Source of the DNA: Campanula takesimana
Lineage: Eukaryota; Streptophyta; Magnoliopsida; Asterales; Campanulaceae
Reading direction: 5' to 3'
Assembly: GCA_026119855.1 (NCBI GenBank)
Contig: JAOWBW010000283.1
Span: 248,001-312,000, forward strand
Length of the DNA stretch: 64,000 nucleotides
In this document: piece by piece, positions 23,927-37,529 of the stretch
Numbering within the stretch: the stretch's first letter is position 1
How the letters are laid out: every line of letters starts with the position of its first letter
Notes under the pieces: model-generated
What the model was told of the DNA's origin: nothing
What the model saw: the letters and a program-made list of their open reading frames with translations, nothing else
Databases searched by the model: none
Position numbers and translations under genes: made by a program

Positions 23927-26900
23927 TTAACGAGACTTACCCGAATTAAAAAGCCACGGAAATTTCCTCTCGATCTCATCTCGGAGCTCCCACGTCGACT
24001 CCTCGATATTATGATTCCTCCAAAGAACTCTAACCAACGAAATGCTTTTGTTCCTCAACTCTTGAACTTTAGAATCAAGGATCCGGAACGGTCGTTCCTC
24101 ATAAGTCATATCGGGCTCAATATCCTCCGGTATCCTCGGTAACACGTGAGATGGATCATGAACATACTTCCGAAGCATAGAAACGTGAAAAACATTGTGC
24201 AACCGGTCTAAAGATGGCGGTAACGCAAGTCGATACGCAAGAAGTCCAACCTTTCCCAAAATCTCAAACGGGCCAATAAACCTCGGAGCCAATTTACCAT
24301 TCTTCCCGAACCTTCGGATACCCACCTTCGGAGATACTTTCAAGAACACAAAATCACCGGTCTGAAAACTAAGATCTCGCCTTCGGTTATCTGCATAGCT
24401 CTTATGTCGACTCTGGGCTGTTTTCAATCTATCCCGGATAACTCTAACCTTTTCAACTGAATCCTGAAGCAAATCAATACCCACAATCTTCGCTTCACCA
24501 ACCTCATCCCAACAAATAGGCGATCTACATTTCCTCCCATACAAAGCCTCATACGGTGCCATCTCGATACTAGTCTGATAACTGTTGTTGTAGGAGAACT
24601 CCACTAACGGTAAATGTGAATCCCAAGAATCGGAGAAGTCTATCGAACACGCTCGCAACATATCCTCCAAAATCTGAACAGTCCTCTCGGATTGACCATC
24701 GGTCTGAGGATGAAAAGCTGTACTGATTCGCAAATCTGTACCCAAAGCTTCCTGAAACGCCTTCCAGAATCTAGAAGTAAACCTCGGGTCTCGATCTGAC
24801 ACAATACTAACCGGAACCCCATGCAATCTAACGATCTCATCAATGTAAAGGGTCGCAAGCTTCTCCATCGAATATCTGATGTCAATAGTCAAGAAATGGG
24901 CACTCTTGGTCAATCTATCCACTATTACCCAAACACTGTCATACTTCCTACGGGTACGAGGTAGTCCCGTAACGAAATCCATAGTCACATGCTCCCATTT
25001 CCACTCGGGAATCTCTAACGGCTGAAGTAGCCCCGCGGGTCTCTGATGCTCGGCTTTGACCTGCTGACAAGTTAAACACTTCGAAACATACTCGGCTATT
25101 TCCCTCTTCATGTTATTCCACAAAAAATGTTGCTTCAAATCCTGATACATCTTCGTACTACCCGAATGAATAGTATATCTCGATTTGTGACCCTTATCTA
25201 AAACTTGCCTCTTTATCCCACCAACATCGGGTACGCACAAACGACCACAGAAAGTTAAAACTCCCACCAGGCTAATAGAAAAATCCTCGAAGTTCTTCTC
25301 TTTCAGTTTACCCATTATCTTCACCAACTCGAGATCTTCTTTCTGAGCTTCCTTTATCCTCCGAATTAGGGTCGGAGACACCCTAATATTCGCAAAAATA
25401 GCCCCATGTCTCGATTCACGAGGAGACCGATCTCGAACATCCTCAAGCATTTTCCATTCCCGAACCATCATCGAAGCCACATAAGATTTCCTACTAATCG
25501 CATCGGCTACCACATTCGCCTTTCCCGGGTGATAAGAAATCGTACAATCATAATCCTTCAATAATTCCATCCATCGGCGTTGCCTATTATTCAACTCTTT
25601 CTGGGAGAAAAGGTATTTCAAACTCTTGTGATCCGTAAAAATCTCAAACTTCGCCCCATAAAGGTAGTGCTTCCATTTGTGCAACGCAAATACAATCGCG
25701 GCCAACTCCATATCATGAGTCGGGTAATTCTGTTCACTAGGGTTCAACTTCCTCGAAGCACAGGCAATCACCTTCCTGTTCTGCATCAAAACACAACCCA
25801 AACCCTCTTTCGAAGCATCGATATAAATCACTAGGCCATCGCTCCCATTAGGCAAAGTCAAGATCGGTGCGGTAGTCAACTTCTTCTTCAATTCCTCGAA
25901 ACTCTTGTCACATTTCTCGGTCCACACAAACGGGACATTCTTCCGAGTCAACTGAGTCATCGGAGTAGCGATCCTCGAAAACCCTTCTATAAATCTTCGG
26001 TAATACCCGGCTAAACCCAGAAAGCTTCTAATCTCTGTCACTGATTCGGGTCTCTTCCAATCCACTATTGCCTCTATCTTTGAAGGATCCACAGAAATCC
26101 CATCTTTTGAAATAACATGACCCAGAAATGGCACCTTCTCGAGCCAAAATTCGCATTTACTAAACTTCGCAAACAATTTCTCCCTCGCAAGAACGGATAA
26201 CACTGATCTCAAATGCTGCTCGTGCTCCTCTCGGGATTTAGAGTAGACGAGTATATCATCAATAAAAACCACCACGAAAGAATCAAGATAAGGATGGAAA
26301 ACCCGGTTCATCAAATCCATAAATACTGCAGGCACGTTAGTCAACCCAAATGGCATAACTAAGAACTCATAATGATCATAACGAGTGCGAAAGGCAGTCT
26401 TCGGAATATCCTCCGATCGAACCTTCAACTGATGGTACCCACTCCTCAAATCAAGTTTAGAGAAAACCACAGACCCTTGAAGCTGATCAAATAAATCGTC
26501 GATGTGAGGTAGAGGATACTTGTTCTTCACCGTAACCTGATTCAACTTTCTGTAATCGATGCACAATCTCAAGGAACCGTCTTTCTTCCGCACAAATAAA
26601 ACCGGTGCTCCCCACGGGGAAACACTAGGGCGTATAAACCCTCGATCAAGCAACTCTTGCAATTGAACCTTTAATTCCTTCAACTCTGCGGGAGCCAACC
26701 TATAAGGTGCTTTCGAAATTGGAGCCGTACCCGGCAAAAGGTCTATACAAAACTCAATCTCACGATCGGGAGGCATAACATACTCGGAAGAGAAAACATC
26801 GGGAAATTCCCGAACTACCCGAACACTATCCAAACTAGGGGATTCCTTCCTAGTATCAAGAACACTAGCCAAATACCCCTCACAACCACTATGCAATAAT

Positions 26901-28398
26901 TTTCTCGCTTTCATATAAGAAATTAAGCGAACCTTTCTACTCAGAGGACTAGCCTCAAACACAAATTCAGGCACATCGGGAATAGAAAAAGTAACAGTTT
27001 TCTTACGGCAATCAACGGAAGCATGAAACTTGCTCAACCAATCCATACCCAAAATGACATCAAAGTCTTGGATAGGAAGAACTACCAAATCCGCACAAAG
27101 GACACGACCACAAATAACCACATCACAAGCACGAAAGACTCGATCAGAAATCAAGCATTCTCCTATAGGGGTCGACACCTCTAGCACGTACAGTAAAGAC
27201 TCAAATGCAGCATTTAACAGAGAAGCAAATTGCACAGAAATGTATGAATGAGATGATCCTGGATCTACTAACGCTCGTGCGCTCACACTAGATATAGAAA
27301 TAATACCTCCAATATCTGAAGGATCATCGGTCGCCTGTTGTTGATTCATGGCATAAACCTTCCCTTGAACTTTGGGCTTCCCAGCGGCATCCCTTTTCTG
27401 ACCCTGATTAGTACAAACCCCTGACCCGGATGACTGACCTCGGTACCTCGTGCAATCTCTCGCAAAGTGCCCCATTTCACCACAATTGGTACACTTGCCT
27501 TGCTTTTTCCAACACCTATCCTCCGTATGGCCTACCCTCTGACAAAAGGTACAAGGCTTCCTATTCTGAACCCCCGGAGTAGTACTCTGATTCCTCGGTA
27601 TGGTTTGCCCCTTAAACTGAGATGATGCTCCCGGGTTACCTCGGTTGTCGGAACGGTGTTGAGGTTGATATTTACCATGGCTTCCCGGTTTACCCGTACT
27701 CGCAACCTCGGTTTTCCTTTTGTGCTCCCCAATATCTTGCTCTATCAAGTAGGCTCGGTCTACCGCATCTTGGAAGGTCACAATCCGTTGGGCAATAAGT
27801 TGAGTACGGATGGAGGTCTTCAATCCCCGAATGAATCTCATAGCTTTTTGTTCCTCGGTCCTCACCAAATAGTCACAATACCGGGCTAATTCTGTGAACT
27901 TAGCCGAGTATTGAGCTATAGACAACAAACCTTGCTCCAAGTTGAGCAGCTCGATCTCCTTTCGGTTTTGATCAACAACCGGAATGAAATGCTCCTTGAA
28001 TTTGCGCACAAACAACTCCCACGCATAAACCGTGTGAGTGTCATCCCAACTAGCTTTAACACCCTTCCACCAATGCTCGGCGGCTCCCACAAGCTTATAA
28101 GCGCGAACCGGACCTTGTCCTCATCAGAACACCCAAATACATCATAAATTTTCTCCATAGACTCGATCCACATCTCAGCCTTCTTCACATCGGGCTCACC
28201 GTCGAACTCTGCCGGTTTCAGTTTCAAGAATTGCTCCAAACCATAACGGGGTGGTGCTTGCTCTACCCTCGGACCTTGATCATGTATGGCCTTCATGGCC
28301 GCCTCGAACATGCCTTGAAACATAGCACGTGCTTCTTCCCTTGTGTCATTCTGATTTGCATTACCAGTACTACCTTCACCACTCCTTCTACGAACCAT
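23927..28398 (-). pseudogene. gag-pol polyprotein of the chromovirus, one frameshift in gag
   Basis: Structural and enzymatic polyprotein of a Ty3/gypsy element. The reading frame opens with an ATG at 28398. Near 28100 the frame shifts by one base, and a 1387-codon frame then runs to a TAA at 23927. In that long frame I see two CCHC-type knuckles (about residues 180-213), a protease motif DPGSS (about 276), reverse transcriptase with FIDD (about 609-612), and RNase H starting at an IDAS motif (about 758). The integrase has an HHCC finger (about 968-1008) and D1038, D1099 and E1135 in DD35E spacing. A chromodomain-like C-terminus follows (about 1330-1387). All catalytic residues look intact, so only the gag frameshift appears to break the protein. 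A sequencing error there is possible. Confidence 0.9.
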
Positions 28399-28504
28399 TG
28401 TAAACAAGTACCTGCATAAAACATCAACCGTTAATCACTCCGCACACTACTACCCTCCTAGGTCATACTAGTCCACCTAGACTTATACTTAGAGCCAAAC
28501 CATG

Positions 28505-28518
28505 GCTCTGATACCAAC
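28505..28518 (-). other. Primer-binding site of the 21.8-30.6 kb retrotransposon
   Basis: Immediately inside the 5' LTR on the minus strand the sequence reads TTGGTATCAGAGCC, the usual plant initiator-tRNA-Met primer site. This fixes the element's orientation. Confidence 0.85.
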
Positions 28519-30620
28519 TGTCGCGACCCCGAACCCCGCGGGCCCGAGACCGCGATCTGGACGTCGACTTAAACAATAAACTCTAAAATAATGGAGATAA
28601 AAATTTCCTTTTATACCCAAAAGATGATAACACAAGGTTTTGTAAATCAACTTGAACAACAAAGTAAAACTAGTATAAACTCCCTAAGCTTATACACCAA
28701 AGTTACAAAATACCCAAATCCTAGTGACGTCAATGTTTGGTACAAATATCCCCAAAAGGTTACACATTGATATAATGTAAACCAACCTATAACAACTTCC
28801 CCAAAAGAATGTATCCACACTCGACGTCCTCTTTCTCGTGATCAGCGAGACTAATCCTTAGCACCTGGGGGGGGTTAAGGAAAAACAAAGATAAAAGGAA
28901 GGGGGTGAGATAATCTCAATAAGTTACTAATACAACTACATGACATGCTAAGATGCAATATACAATAATAAATCATATCTAGCACATAGCATTTATCACA
29001 TAACAGATAGCAGCAGAAATAAACACATAACAAAGGATATTAGCCAAGGTTTCCAAACCGATACATCCAAATAAAGGATCGCTGCGCAGCTTCAATAATC
29101 AACAAATCATCATCTTCATAATAGCATGAAAGCTGAAGAGAAATCCCCGGTACCGGAACCAATAACCAAATGAAGTGTCACAAGGGACGGGAGACATGCC
29201 ACAAAGTCATGCTCCAAGTAAAGCTAAAATGCACACAAATGAGCTAGCTCTTCTCACATCCAAGGCCAATCTGGAGGAGGGTAATAATGGGGCAAAACAA
29301 TGGTCAACATCATAATGGACTTGGCCGTGCCATTATAATATTTCGCATCGCCCGAAACAAACACAAATAACCAGCTGGACTTTCAAACGTAGGCCAAGTA
29401 ATAAAATACTAGCGCAATAAATAGCCATGGATTCCAAAGTAGGGAATCATGCCAAATAATCGCCAAGAAGATGAAATGAACCAACAATACACAATAAAGG
29501 TGTTCCAAAATCCCAATTAACAATTAATAAATTTCAAGCACAAACTTGATCACAAAGGACCCAATTCTATCACTAAAGTGTACTACAATGTTCACTAGGG
29601 TCGACTAGAAGGACACCCAAGACTTAGACCAAAACGCATTCTCCAATCACACAAAATAACAAATGAAAACTTTCAGAGGTTCTATGCGGCCGCCCACAAG
29701 GGACTGTGCGGTCGCCCAAAAAGCCCTCAAACAAGAACAAAACCTTTCAGATAGATGTGCGGTCGCCCAGACATTTTTGGGCGGTCGCCCAACCTTCTGG
29801 ACTGCCGGAATTCGGGAGGGAAGAACTGGGTTCTTCATTTTCTTACCCAATTCACACAATACTCAAAATCAAACACAACCAACAAGTTTGCTAAGGTACC
29901 CAAACAACATTTAAGTTTAAGGGAACCTAACTAACACCATTTATCAACCCAAAACCAAGATTGAATCATGACATTCATCAAATCACCATTTTAGCCAAAA
30001 AAAACTCAAATAAATTCCAAATCAATTCCAAACTCAACCGAACTTCAAATATAACAATTAAAGCATTGTATAAACATGTTATGAGCATTTTAGCATAAAA
30101 ATAGGGGAAAAGCAACTGACTTGAAAATAATGAAAGTTGACGGAATTCGAATATTCTTGATTCTACGCGATCCTATCGACGATCTAAACACATTTCAAGT
30201 TTTAAAAAATGAGAGATTATGAGAGGAAGAGGAGGAAAATTAAGAGAGAAGGAAGAGGAAAAACTTACCCACAAATGCTAATGAGAGAGGGAGAGAGTTG
30301 CTGGGAGGTGATGAGGGTGAAGGGGAAGAGTGAGGGAGAAGAGAAGAAGTAGGGAGGGAGTAGGGGAAATGATTTAAAGAATTTACACTTAGGCCTCCTC
30401 CTCTACACTACCCACAAATACTTGCACTCCCTACAACAATTAAGACCCAACAAAACAATACAACACTAACCCAAATAAAATGCTAGGCACAATTATTATG
30501 AAACATAAAATGCACACATAATATTTAAATAATTAATAATTTAAATAAATAGATAGGCAAATAAATAAATAATAATTATTTATTACTAATAAAATAGAGC
30601 CTAGATTTCGGGTCGTGACA
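28519..30620 (-). repeat. 5' LTR of the 21.8-30.6 kb retrotransposon
   Basis: Begins TGTCACG and ends GCGACA on the minus strand. It should carry the element's promoter and polyadenylation signal. It has four copies of a GCGGYCGCCCA motif at 29685-29792, matching the other LTR. Confidence 0.93.
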
Positions 30621-31298
30621 ACCAGGCTGCACTAATAAAAAATCAAGTTATTGTAATAAAATATCAGTTACAATACTAAAACTCCAAGTTACTATACTAA
30701 ACAACAAGTTACACCAAATCAATTCTATTTCAATTTGAGCAGCTTGAACATCTCCATTTCAATTTGAGCAGCAAACGACTACAAGATTCAAATTAAGTGT
30801 AGATTTTGTGTTTTTGAGCCAAATGAAGATATCCATCTCTTCAAATTGATTTTCATTGTCTTTTTCAATCTCACTCTCGTCTGGTTCAAGGACATTGTGA
30901 TCTACTATCTCCATCTCCATATCCATCTTCTATAAGAAGAAAATCAATTTCAATTAGATCAGTTAGAGAATTCGAATATCAATTTCAATTTCAATTTCAA
31001 ATTAAAAAAAAAAGTGATAATTGATGAACAAACTTGTAAAGATTCATACCTTTTCAATCGTTTTTTTGAAGCTCATCTCGTCTGCAATGGCGGTAGAGAG
31101 ATGGAGAGAGAGAAAAAGAGAGAGAGATTCCGGAAGAAGGTAACAGTCGGCGGCTACTAGTGTTTTCCACGTTTTATGCCCTAATTTTGTTAATGAGCGA
31201 GATGTTGGACCGAACCGGTTTAAAAAAGGTTGAAGTTTGGTTCATTATTGCTTGTCAAAACCGGTCTTTTTTTAACATTAGGGGGAATAGTTTCCCCC

Positions 31299-31515
31299 AA
31301 AACCAACTCTTAGTGTTATCCTCTCCGCTCGACAAAAATTTGACAAAAGAAAATGGTTATGGTTTTTTTAACGTGCGACACTAAAGCATATGATAAGACC
31401 TAGTATAGAGTTACATATGATATGATAGTAAATTTACATAAGTATAACAATTTTAATTTTTTAACGAATTATTTTTACTTTTTTTTAAAAGGAAAGAATT
31501 ATTTTTACTTAAAAA
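31299..31515. other. Short spacer between two large elements
   Basis: About 215 bp of AT-rich sequence. I see no gene or repeat signature apart from the AAAAA that forms the target site of the next element. Confidence 0.5.
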
Positions 31516-33626
31516 TGTAACGACCCAAACTTTCATATAATAAATAATATCCATAAACCATGGGAAATCTCAAACGTCAAACATAATTCAAATCCAACGT
31601 TCACAACAACGGCTAGTTTAATCTAACCATAATTCAAAATAGTGCGGAAGCGTAACTAACATTTAAATTCTAACGGCTAGTACATCCCACTAGCTCAATA
31701 TAAAAACATAAAAGTATCTTAAACCCTTCGTTTGACCACCGACTGCCCTTCCTTGCAATCCTTCTAGGTCCTTAATCTTTACCTGGGAAAGATAATAGGA
31801 GAAGGGGTGAGCGAACAATGCTCAGTAAGTTCATACGGGATCTCTCCGGGTACTAAGGAGAGATGACCGAAAGAACGGAGCCAACATAATATCTTCAATG
31901 AAAGGCTAAAATCAATAATCTTAACTGTACATATATACGAAAGCACAGTTATCAAGTTCAAGAAGTTATGGCCCTAATACAGGTCCGTCAATTCCATAGT
32001 TACATTCATCACCTTTTCAGGGTGTTACACCTTTTCAGGGTGTCGAGGGACCTCACACCTTCTCACGGTGCTCCCTCTTAAGTTTGATCATGATCATTAA
32101 GCCACTTCATCAAGTAGCGTTGCGTCTAATTCTTTTCTCTCAAATTAGACTATCTAAATTAGCCCTTTTTCAGTCAGACTAATTCTAGCTAAGCCCTTTT
32201 CTATCAGACTAAGCTAACTATACCCGTTTCTTTTAGATATAGCAATGTTCCACAAAGCATTCTAGGTACAAGAATACTTAAAGCAATTTCAATTCTCCTT
32301 GATACCCTATGAACAACACATATCATGGGTAATATAGTTCAAAAGACGTTCGAGTCATAAGAGTTCAAATGCTACGGCCATAAGTAGCTACACTTGAAAG
32401 AATAAAAGGGATCCTATTTCAAAGGATGATAATCAAATACTTTAAGGAACGTAATCCCTTACCTTGGGTTTGCGTATTCCACTTAGCAAATCTCGTGCAC
32501 GAATCTACAATCATGCATAAAAATGGTTTTAGGACAAGTAATACTATTTTTACTCCGTCCCCAAAATACTTTACTTTACTTCTTAACCTTATGGGTTTAT
32601 CTCCTTTGACCCCTTTTTAAGGTTGATATTCAATCTAGGGTTGTACTACCCTTTATTTGTATTCCCAAAATACCCTTTTTGGTTTACCAAAATACCCCTA
32701 GGGTTTCATTGTTTCTATTCCCAATTAATATGCTTTAAGGTTCCATTATACTCACCCAATTACTATTCACATTTACTATTCACAGTCACTATTCACGGTA
32801 CTATTCACGTTACTATTCCAGTTACTATTCCCAGTTACTATTCACGATTACTAATCACAGTTACTATTCCAGTTACTATTCCCAGTTACTATTCACAGTT
32901 ACTATTCACAGTTACTATTCCAGTTACTATTCCCGTTACTATTCCCAGTTACTATTCACGATTACTATTCACAGTTACTATTCCCGTACTATTCCAGTTA
33001 CTATTCACCGCAGATTAACACGCACACACTGTTTACACCTTCTAAAACACACACATACACGCATATAACACACACACACTTTCTGTACACACACACGCAC
33101 ACACAGCACTCACCAACACACACACGCACATAATACTAGGCACACACACTTCTTCTTCTTCATTATTGAGCCCAAACCAAACCTAATTCAAACATTGTAA
33201 TGCTAGGGTTTCAAAACAATCATTTATTGATAATCATGGATGAATCGGAAGGTGGAAAGAATAGAGGTTATGAGTTCGATTACCTCCGACGAACGCGACC
33301 TCCTCTCCTCTTTCTCCTTTCTTCTCCGATCACTCCTCTCTCTCTATGCGGCTTCTCAGACCTTGCGGCTCCCTCTCTCTCCCGATCCCTTTCTTTCTCT
33401 TTTGCGGTGGAAAAATAGTAATAGGGTTAGGGATTAAAAGGTTTATATACTTAATAGGGTTCTCCACTCCTAAAATAAAAAGGACTCCTAATCTTAATCG
33501 GGTTTTGACTAACTTGGGCCCAACGTTTTAATCCAATTCATTCTCTTAATAAAATTAATTAAGCCCAATTATAATTTAAAGGGGTTTCATAAAAAAAATA
33601 TATATGGCCAAGGGCCGGATATTACA
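31516..33626 (-). repeat. 3' LTR of the 31.5-41.2 kb retrotransposon
   Basis: Terminal bases are TG and CA. It contains a tandem array of about 13-bp units around TTACTATTCACAG (32755-33007), a CA-rich microsatellite zone (33015-33150) and duplicated CTTTTCAGGGTGT motifs (32010-32050). Short frames such as 32623-33018 are translations of the tandem array and not genes. Confidence 0.93.
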
Positions 33627-33675
33627 TTCTTTCCTCCTTAAAAGAGTTTGGTCCACCAAACTAAACGTACCTTAA

Positions 33676-36600
33676 TCAGGAAAATAGCGCGGGGTATGCT
33701 TCTCGCATCTCGCTCTCGAGCTCCCACGTTGCTTCTCTTTCTGTATGATTGCTCCACTGCACCTTCACATAAGGAATCACCCTTTTCCTCAAGATTTGAT
33801 CCTTCCGATCTACAATCTTTACGGGTTCCTCGTCGTAGCTCAAATCAGCACGAACCCTTAGTTGTTTATACTCGATCACATGACTCGGGTCAGGGATATA
33901 CTTCCTTAGCATCGACACATGAAATACGTTGTGCACTCCAGCTAACACAGGCGGTAAAGCTAACTTGTAACCAACCATCCCAACTCTTTCCAAAATTTCA
34001 AATGGTCCGACGTACCTCGGGCTTAACTTCCCTCGAATACCGAACCTCATAACTCCCTTTGTTGGCGATATCTTCAGGAATACATGATCGCCCAGTTGAA
34101 ATTCCAAATCACGTCTCCGACGATCGGCATACGACTTCTGTCGACTTTGTGAGGTCAACAACCACTTCCGAATTTGTTGCACTTTATCCGCGGTTACTTG
34201 AACAAGTTCCGGTCCAGTTAGTTTCCTCTCACCGACTTCATCCTAGCAAGTTGGCGATCTACACTTTCTCCCATATAATGCCTCGTACGGAGCCATACCG
34301 ATACTAGCATGATAACTATTGTTATACGCAAATTCTACTAGCGTCAGATGTTCATCCCATGTCCCTTGCCAATCTAATGAAGTAGCTCTCAGCATATCTT
34401 CTAGCGTCTGAATAGTCCTTTCTGACTGTCCATCCGTCTGTGGGTGAAAAGCGGTACTCATTGCCAACTCTGTACCCAATGCTTGTTGTAGACTCTTCCA
34501 GAATTTTGATGTAAACCTTGCATCTCAATCAGATACTATCGAAACAGGTATCCCATGCAGTCTCACAATTTGATCAATATATAATTTGGCCAATTTCTCT
34601 AACGAATCATTTACCTTAATTGCTAGAAAGTGAGCCGACTTCGTAAGCCTATCCACAATAACTCAAATTGCATTATAGTCCTTCAACGTCTTTGGTAATC
34701 CCACCACCAGATCCATAGCTATATGTTCCCACTTCCACTCTGGAATAGGTAATGACTGTAGCAATCCTGCCGGTCTCTGATGTTCACTTTTCACTTGTTG
34801 ACACACTAAACACCTTGATACAAACTCGGCTACATCTCCCTTCATGTTGTTCCACCAGAACGACTCTCTTAAGTTCCTATACATCTTCGTACTTCCAGGA
34901 TGTACGGCAAATCTCGAACAATGAGCCTCCTTTAAGATTTCCCTCTTGATGTCGTCCTTGTCCGGCACACATATTCTAGATTGGTACCTCAGAATCCCAT
35001 CTTCTCCCATACGTAAATCCTTTGCCTTCCCTTTAGCGATGCTCTCATGTATTTTTATTAATTCTTCATCAGTTCCTTGGGCTTCTTTAATCCTATCCAT
35101 AAGCGTTGGCTGAACGCTCATTTGAGCCAGATAACCCTTAACTTGCACTTCCATGCCAGAAATCTCTATGCGGTTCCATGCACTTTCCTCCTTAGAAATC
35201 AATGTCGCTAGTGTCCCACGATTCTTCCTACTCAGTGCATCCGCCACCTTATTGGCTTTCCCAGGGTGGTACAAAATTGTGCAGTCATAGTCTTTCAATA
35301 ACTCCAACCATCTTCTCTGTCTCATATTAAGCTCCTTCTGGGTGAATATATATTTAAGGCTCTTATGATCCGTATAAATCTGGCATGTCACCCCATACAA
35401 GTAGTGCCTCCATATCTTCAAAGCAAACACCACTGCAGCTAACTCTAGATCATGGGTTGGATAATTCTCCTCATAGTTCTTCAATTGTCTAGATGCATAA
35501 ACTATAACCTTATCATTCTGCATCAATACGCAGCCTAGTCCTTTAAGTGAAGCATCACTATATATCACAAATCCATCCGTTCCTGACGGTAACGCAAGGA
35601 CTGGTGAGGACACCAATCGTCGCTTCAATTCCTCAAACTCCATTCACATTCTTCTGACCAAAATAAACTTTGCTCCTTTCTGAGTTAATCTCGTTAATGG
35701 CACTGACAACTTTGAGAGACCTTCTACGAATCTCCTATAGTAGCCAGCTAGACCTAAGAAACTTCTTATTACACTAACCGAAGTTGGTCTTTCCCAATTC
35801 ACAATAACTTCTATTTTTATTGGATCCACAGCAATTCCATCCTTTGACACCACATGTCCTTAGAATGTTACTTTCTCCATCCAAAACTCGCACTTCTTGA
35901 ATTTAGCATATAACTTTTGCTCTCTTAAAATCTGCAGTACTAACCTTAATGCTCTTCATGTTCTTCCTTGGTCCTCGAATACACCAAGATATCATTAATG
36001 AATACAATCACACACTTATCCAGAAACTTCTGAAATATCCTATTCATGAGTTCCATAAAAGCTGCCGGTGCGTTAGTCAACCCAAACGGAATCACTACGA
36101 ACTCATAATGCCCATACCTCGTTCTAAAGGCCGTCTTAGATATATCTTCCTTCTTTACTCTTAATTGATGATACCCATACCTCAAATCTATCTTTGAAAA
36201 GTAGCACGCTCCACGAAGCTGATCGAACAAGTCATCTATTCGAGGCAACGGGTATTGGTTCCTTATTGTCACACGGTTCAATTCACGATAGTCGCATAAT
36301 CTCATCGACCCATCCTTCTTCTTCACAACAACACCGGTGCACCCTATGGTGATACACTCGGTCTAACCAAACTCTTATTCAACAACTCTTGCAGTTGCTC
36401 CTTTAATTCTTTAATTCTGACGGAGCCATTCTATACGGCGCTTTCGATATTGGTGTCGTCTCTAGCACTAAATCGATGGAAAATTCTACTTCTCTCTCCG
36501 GTGGTATCCCCAGTAAATCTTCTGGAAACCACGTCCTTGAAATCTCTAATCACCAAAAGTGATTCTACAGTTACTTCCTTCTTGTGCGTATCACCAATGT

Positions 36601-37440
36601 ACGCCAAGAATCCTTCACATCCTTTCTTTAAAAGCTTACGAGTCTTCATTACCGATATAAGGTTCGATCGGGTTCTAGGTTTCGTTCCTTGAGAACATCA
36701 CTCTTCTCTAGATAGTAATCTGAAGTGGACTTCTTTCTTTAAAACAATCCACATGCAGCCAACTAGTCCATTCCCAAGATTACATCAAATTCCTCAATGT
36801 CCTAAACTAATGAGATCAACCTCAAGTTCTTTCTCGTCCAATTTCAAAGGACACTTCCTAGATATAGACGTAATAGGGATCAATTCTCTAGTTTGAATAT
36901 CCATAACTAAAGAATTCTCTAACACATCAGGAATTAAATTCACATTCCTAGCCAAGCAATCATTTGGCACTTCTTATCAGAACATTGCCCTTTGGCGTCG
37001 TTCTTATTATCATTATTTCTATTGCCGCAGTCTTTATTCTGGTACTTACTTGTACTACCTTCTTTTTCACGATCGTCAGTAGCCTTCCGCTTATTATTGT
37101 TCCCATCGCGGTTCCAGCTCTCTTTAGATTCAGTCGACTCTTTCTCAGTTGACTCTTCTTCTCTTCTCGCTTACTGCGATAACTATCAGATTATTTCTCT
37201 ACTATCCTTGCCCCATCCAACACTTGATCATAGATTGGTAGCATTAATGGAGCGATTCGTATCGGATTCGGTCGCTCAAACCAGTTTCAAATTCTCGAGC
37301 CCTTTTACGTTTCATCATCGAAGAGCGTTAGGGAAAATTCTAGCAATTCGGTGAATCTATCACCATAGTCGTTCACCGTCATACTTCCTTGAGTTAGTAT
37401 CATAAACTCGGCCACTCTGCCGTTTCGAACACTTGTCGGA
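33676..37440 (-). pseudogene. Broken gag (C-terminal part) and pol of the 31.5-41.2 kb retrotransposon
   Basis: Fragments in changing frames read as chromovirus gag-pol. From high to low coordinate: a gag segment (about 37440-36960, with a TQGSMTV motif and a RIRYES motif), a protease/linker remnant (36649-36431), and reverse transcriptase (36326-35946). There the active-site FIDD reads FIND, so a catalytic aspartate is lost. RNase H and integrase zinc region follow (35853-34663), then integrase core (34479-34243, FHPQTDGQSER) and a chromodomain-like tail (34182-33676, ending PALFS). At least five frame breaks or stops separate these pieces. The N-terminal half of gag is not recognisable. Confidence 0.88.
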
Positions 37441-37529
37441 TAATATGATACTATCATTAGTTATCATGAATACGAGACTCTTTCACGCTCTCTCATACTA
37501 TAGCTCGTCTCTACAGACTAACATTCTAT

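Larger units (their letters stand above)
21785..30620 (-). mobile_element. Ty3/gypsy LTR retrotransposon (chromovirus, Tekay/Del-like)
   Basis: Full structure on the minus strand: 5' LTR 30620-28519, primer-binding site TGGTATCAGAGCC (complementary to initiator tRNA-Met) directly after it, gag-pol, a purine-rich tract (AAGGGGGAGTGAA) just before the 3' LTR, and 3' LTR 23892-21785. The 5-bp target-site duplication ACCAG lies at 21780-21784 and 30621-30625. It sits inside the GGGGGAAACTA element. The LTRs (about 2.1 kb each) differ at roughly 20 places by eye, so the insertion is fairly young. Confidence 0.95.
20380..31298. mobile_element. Large terminal-inverted-repeat element (GGGGGAAACTA ends), split by an LTR retrotransposon
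   Basis: The left end begins GGGGGAAACTAATG and continues into an AAAGACCGGTTTT block. The right end, reverse-complemented, matches this apart from a 9-base extra block (31281-31289). Similarity between the arms continues for more than 100 bp (AAACCGGTT, CTCGCTCATTA and CT-rich blocks). Without the retrotransposon at 21785-30620 the element is about 2.1 kb. It holds possible exon remnants (20718-20782 and 20929-21090 on plus; an acidic reading frame starting near 30930 on minus) and a tandem repeat. No complete transposase is visible, and I found no clear target-site duplication. Confidence 0.65.

Noticed and set aside
24640..28419. Several other open frames on both strands across the chromovirus pol
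   Set aside because: They are shadows of the gag-pol frame; none has independent domain content.
32755..33007. CRISPR-like appearance of the repeated TTACTATTCACAG array
   Set aside because: There are no unique spacers, the units abut, and this is a plant LTR.
32623..33018. 131-codon frame with repeated VTIPSYYS-like peptides, present in both LTRs
   Set aside because: It translates the LTR minisatellite and has no other support as a gene.
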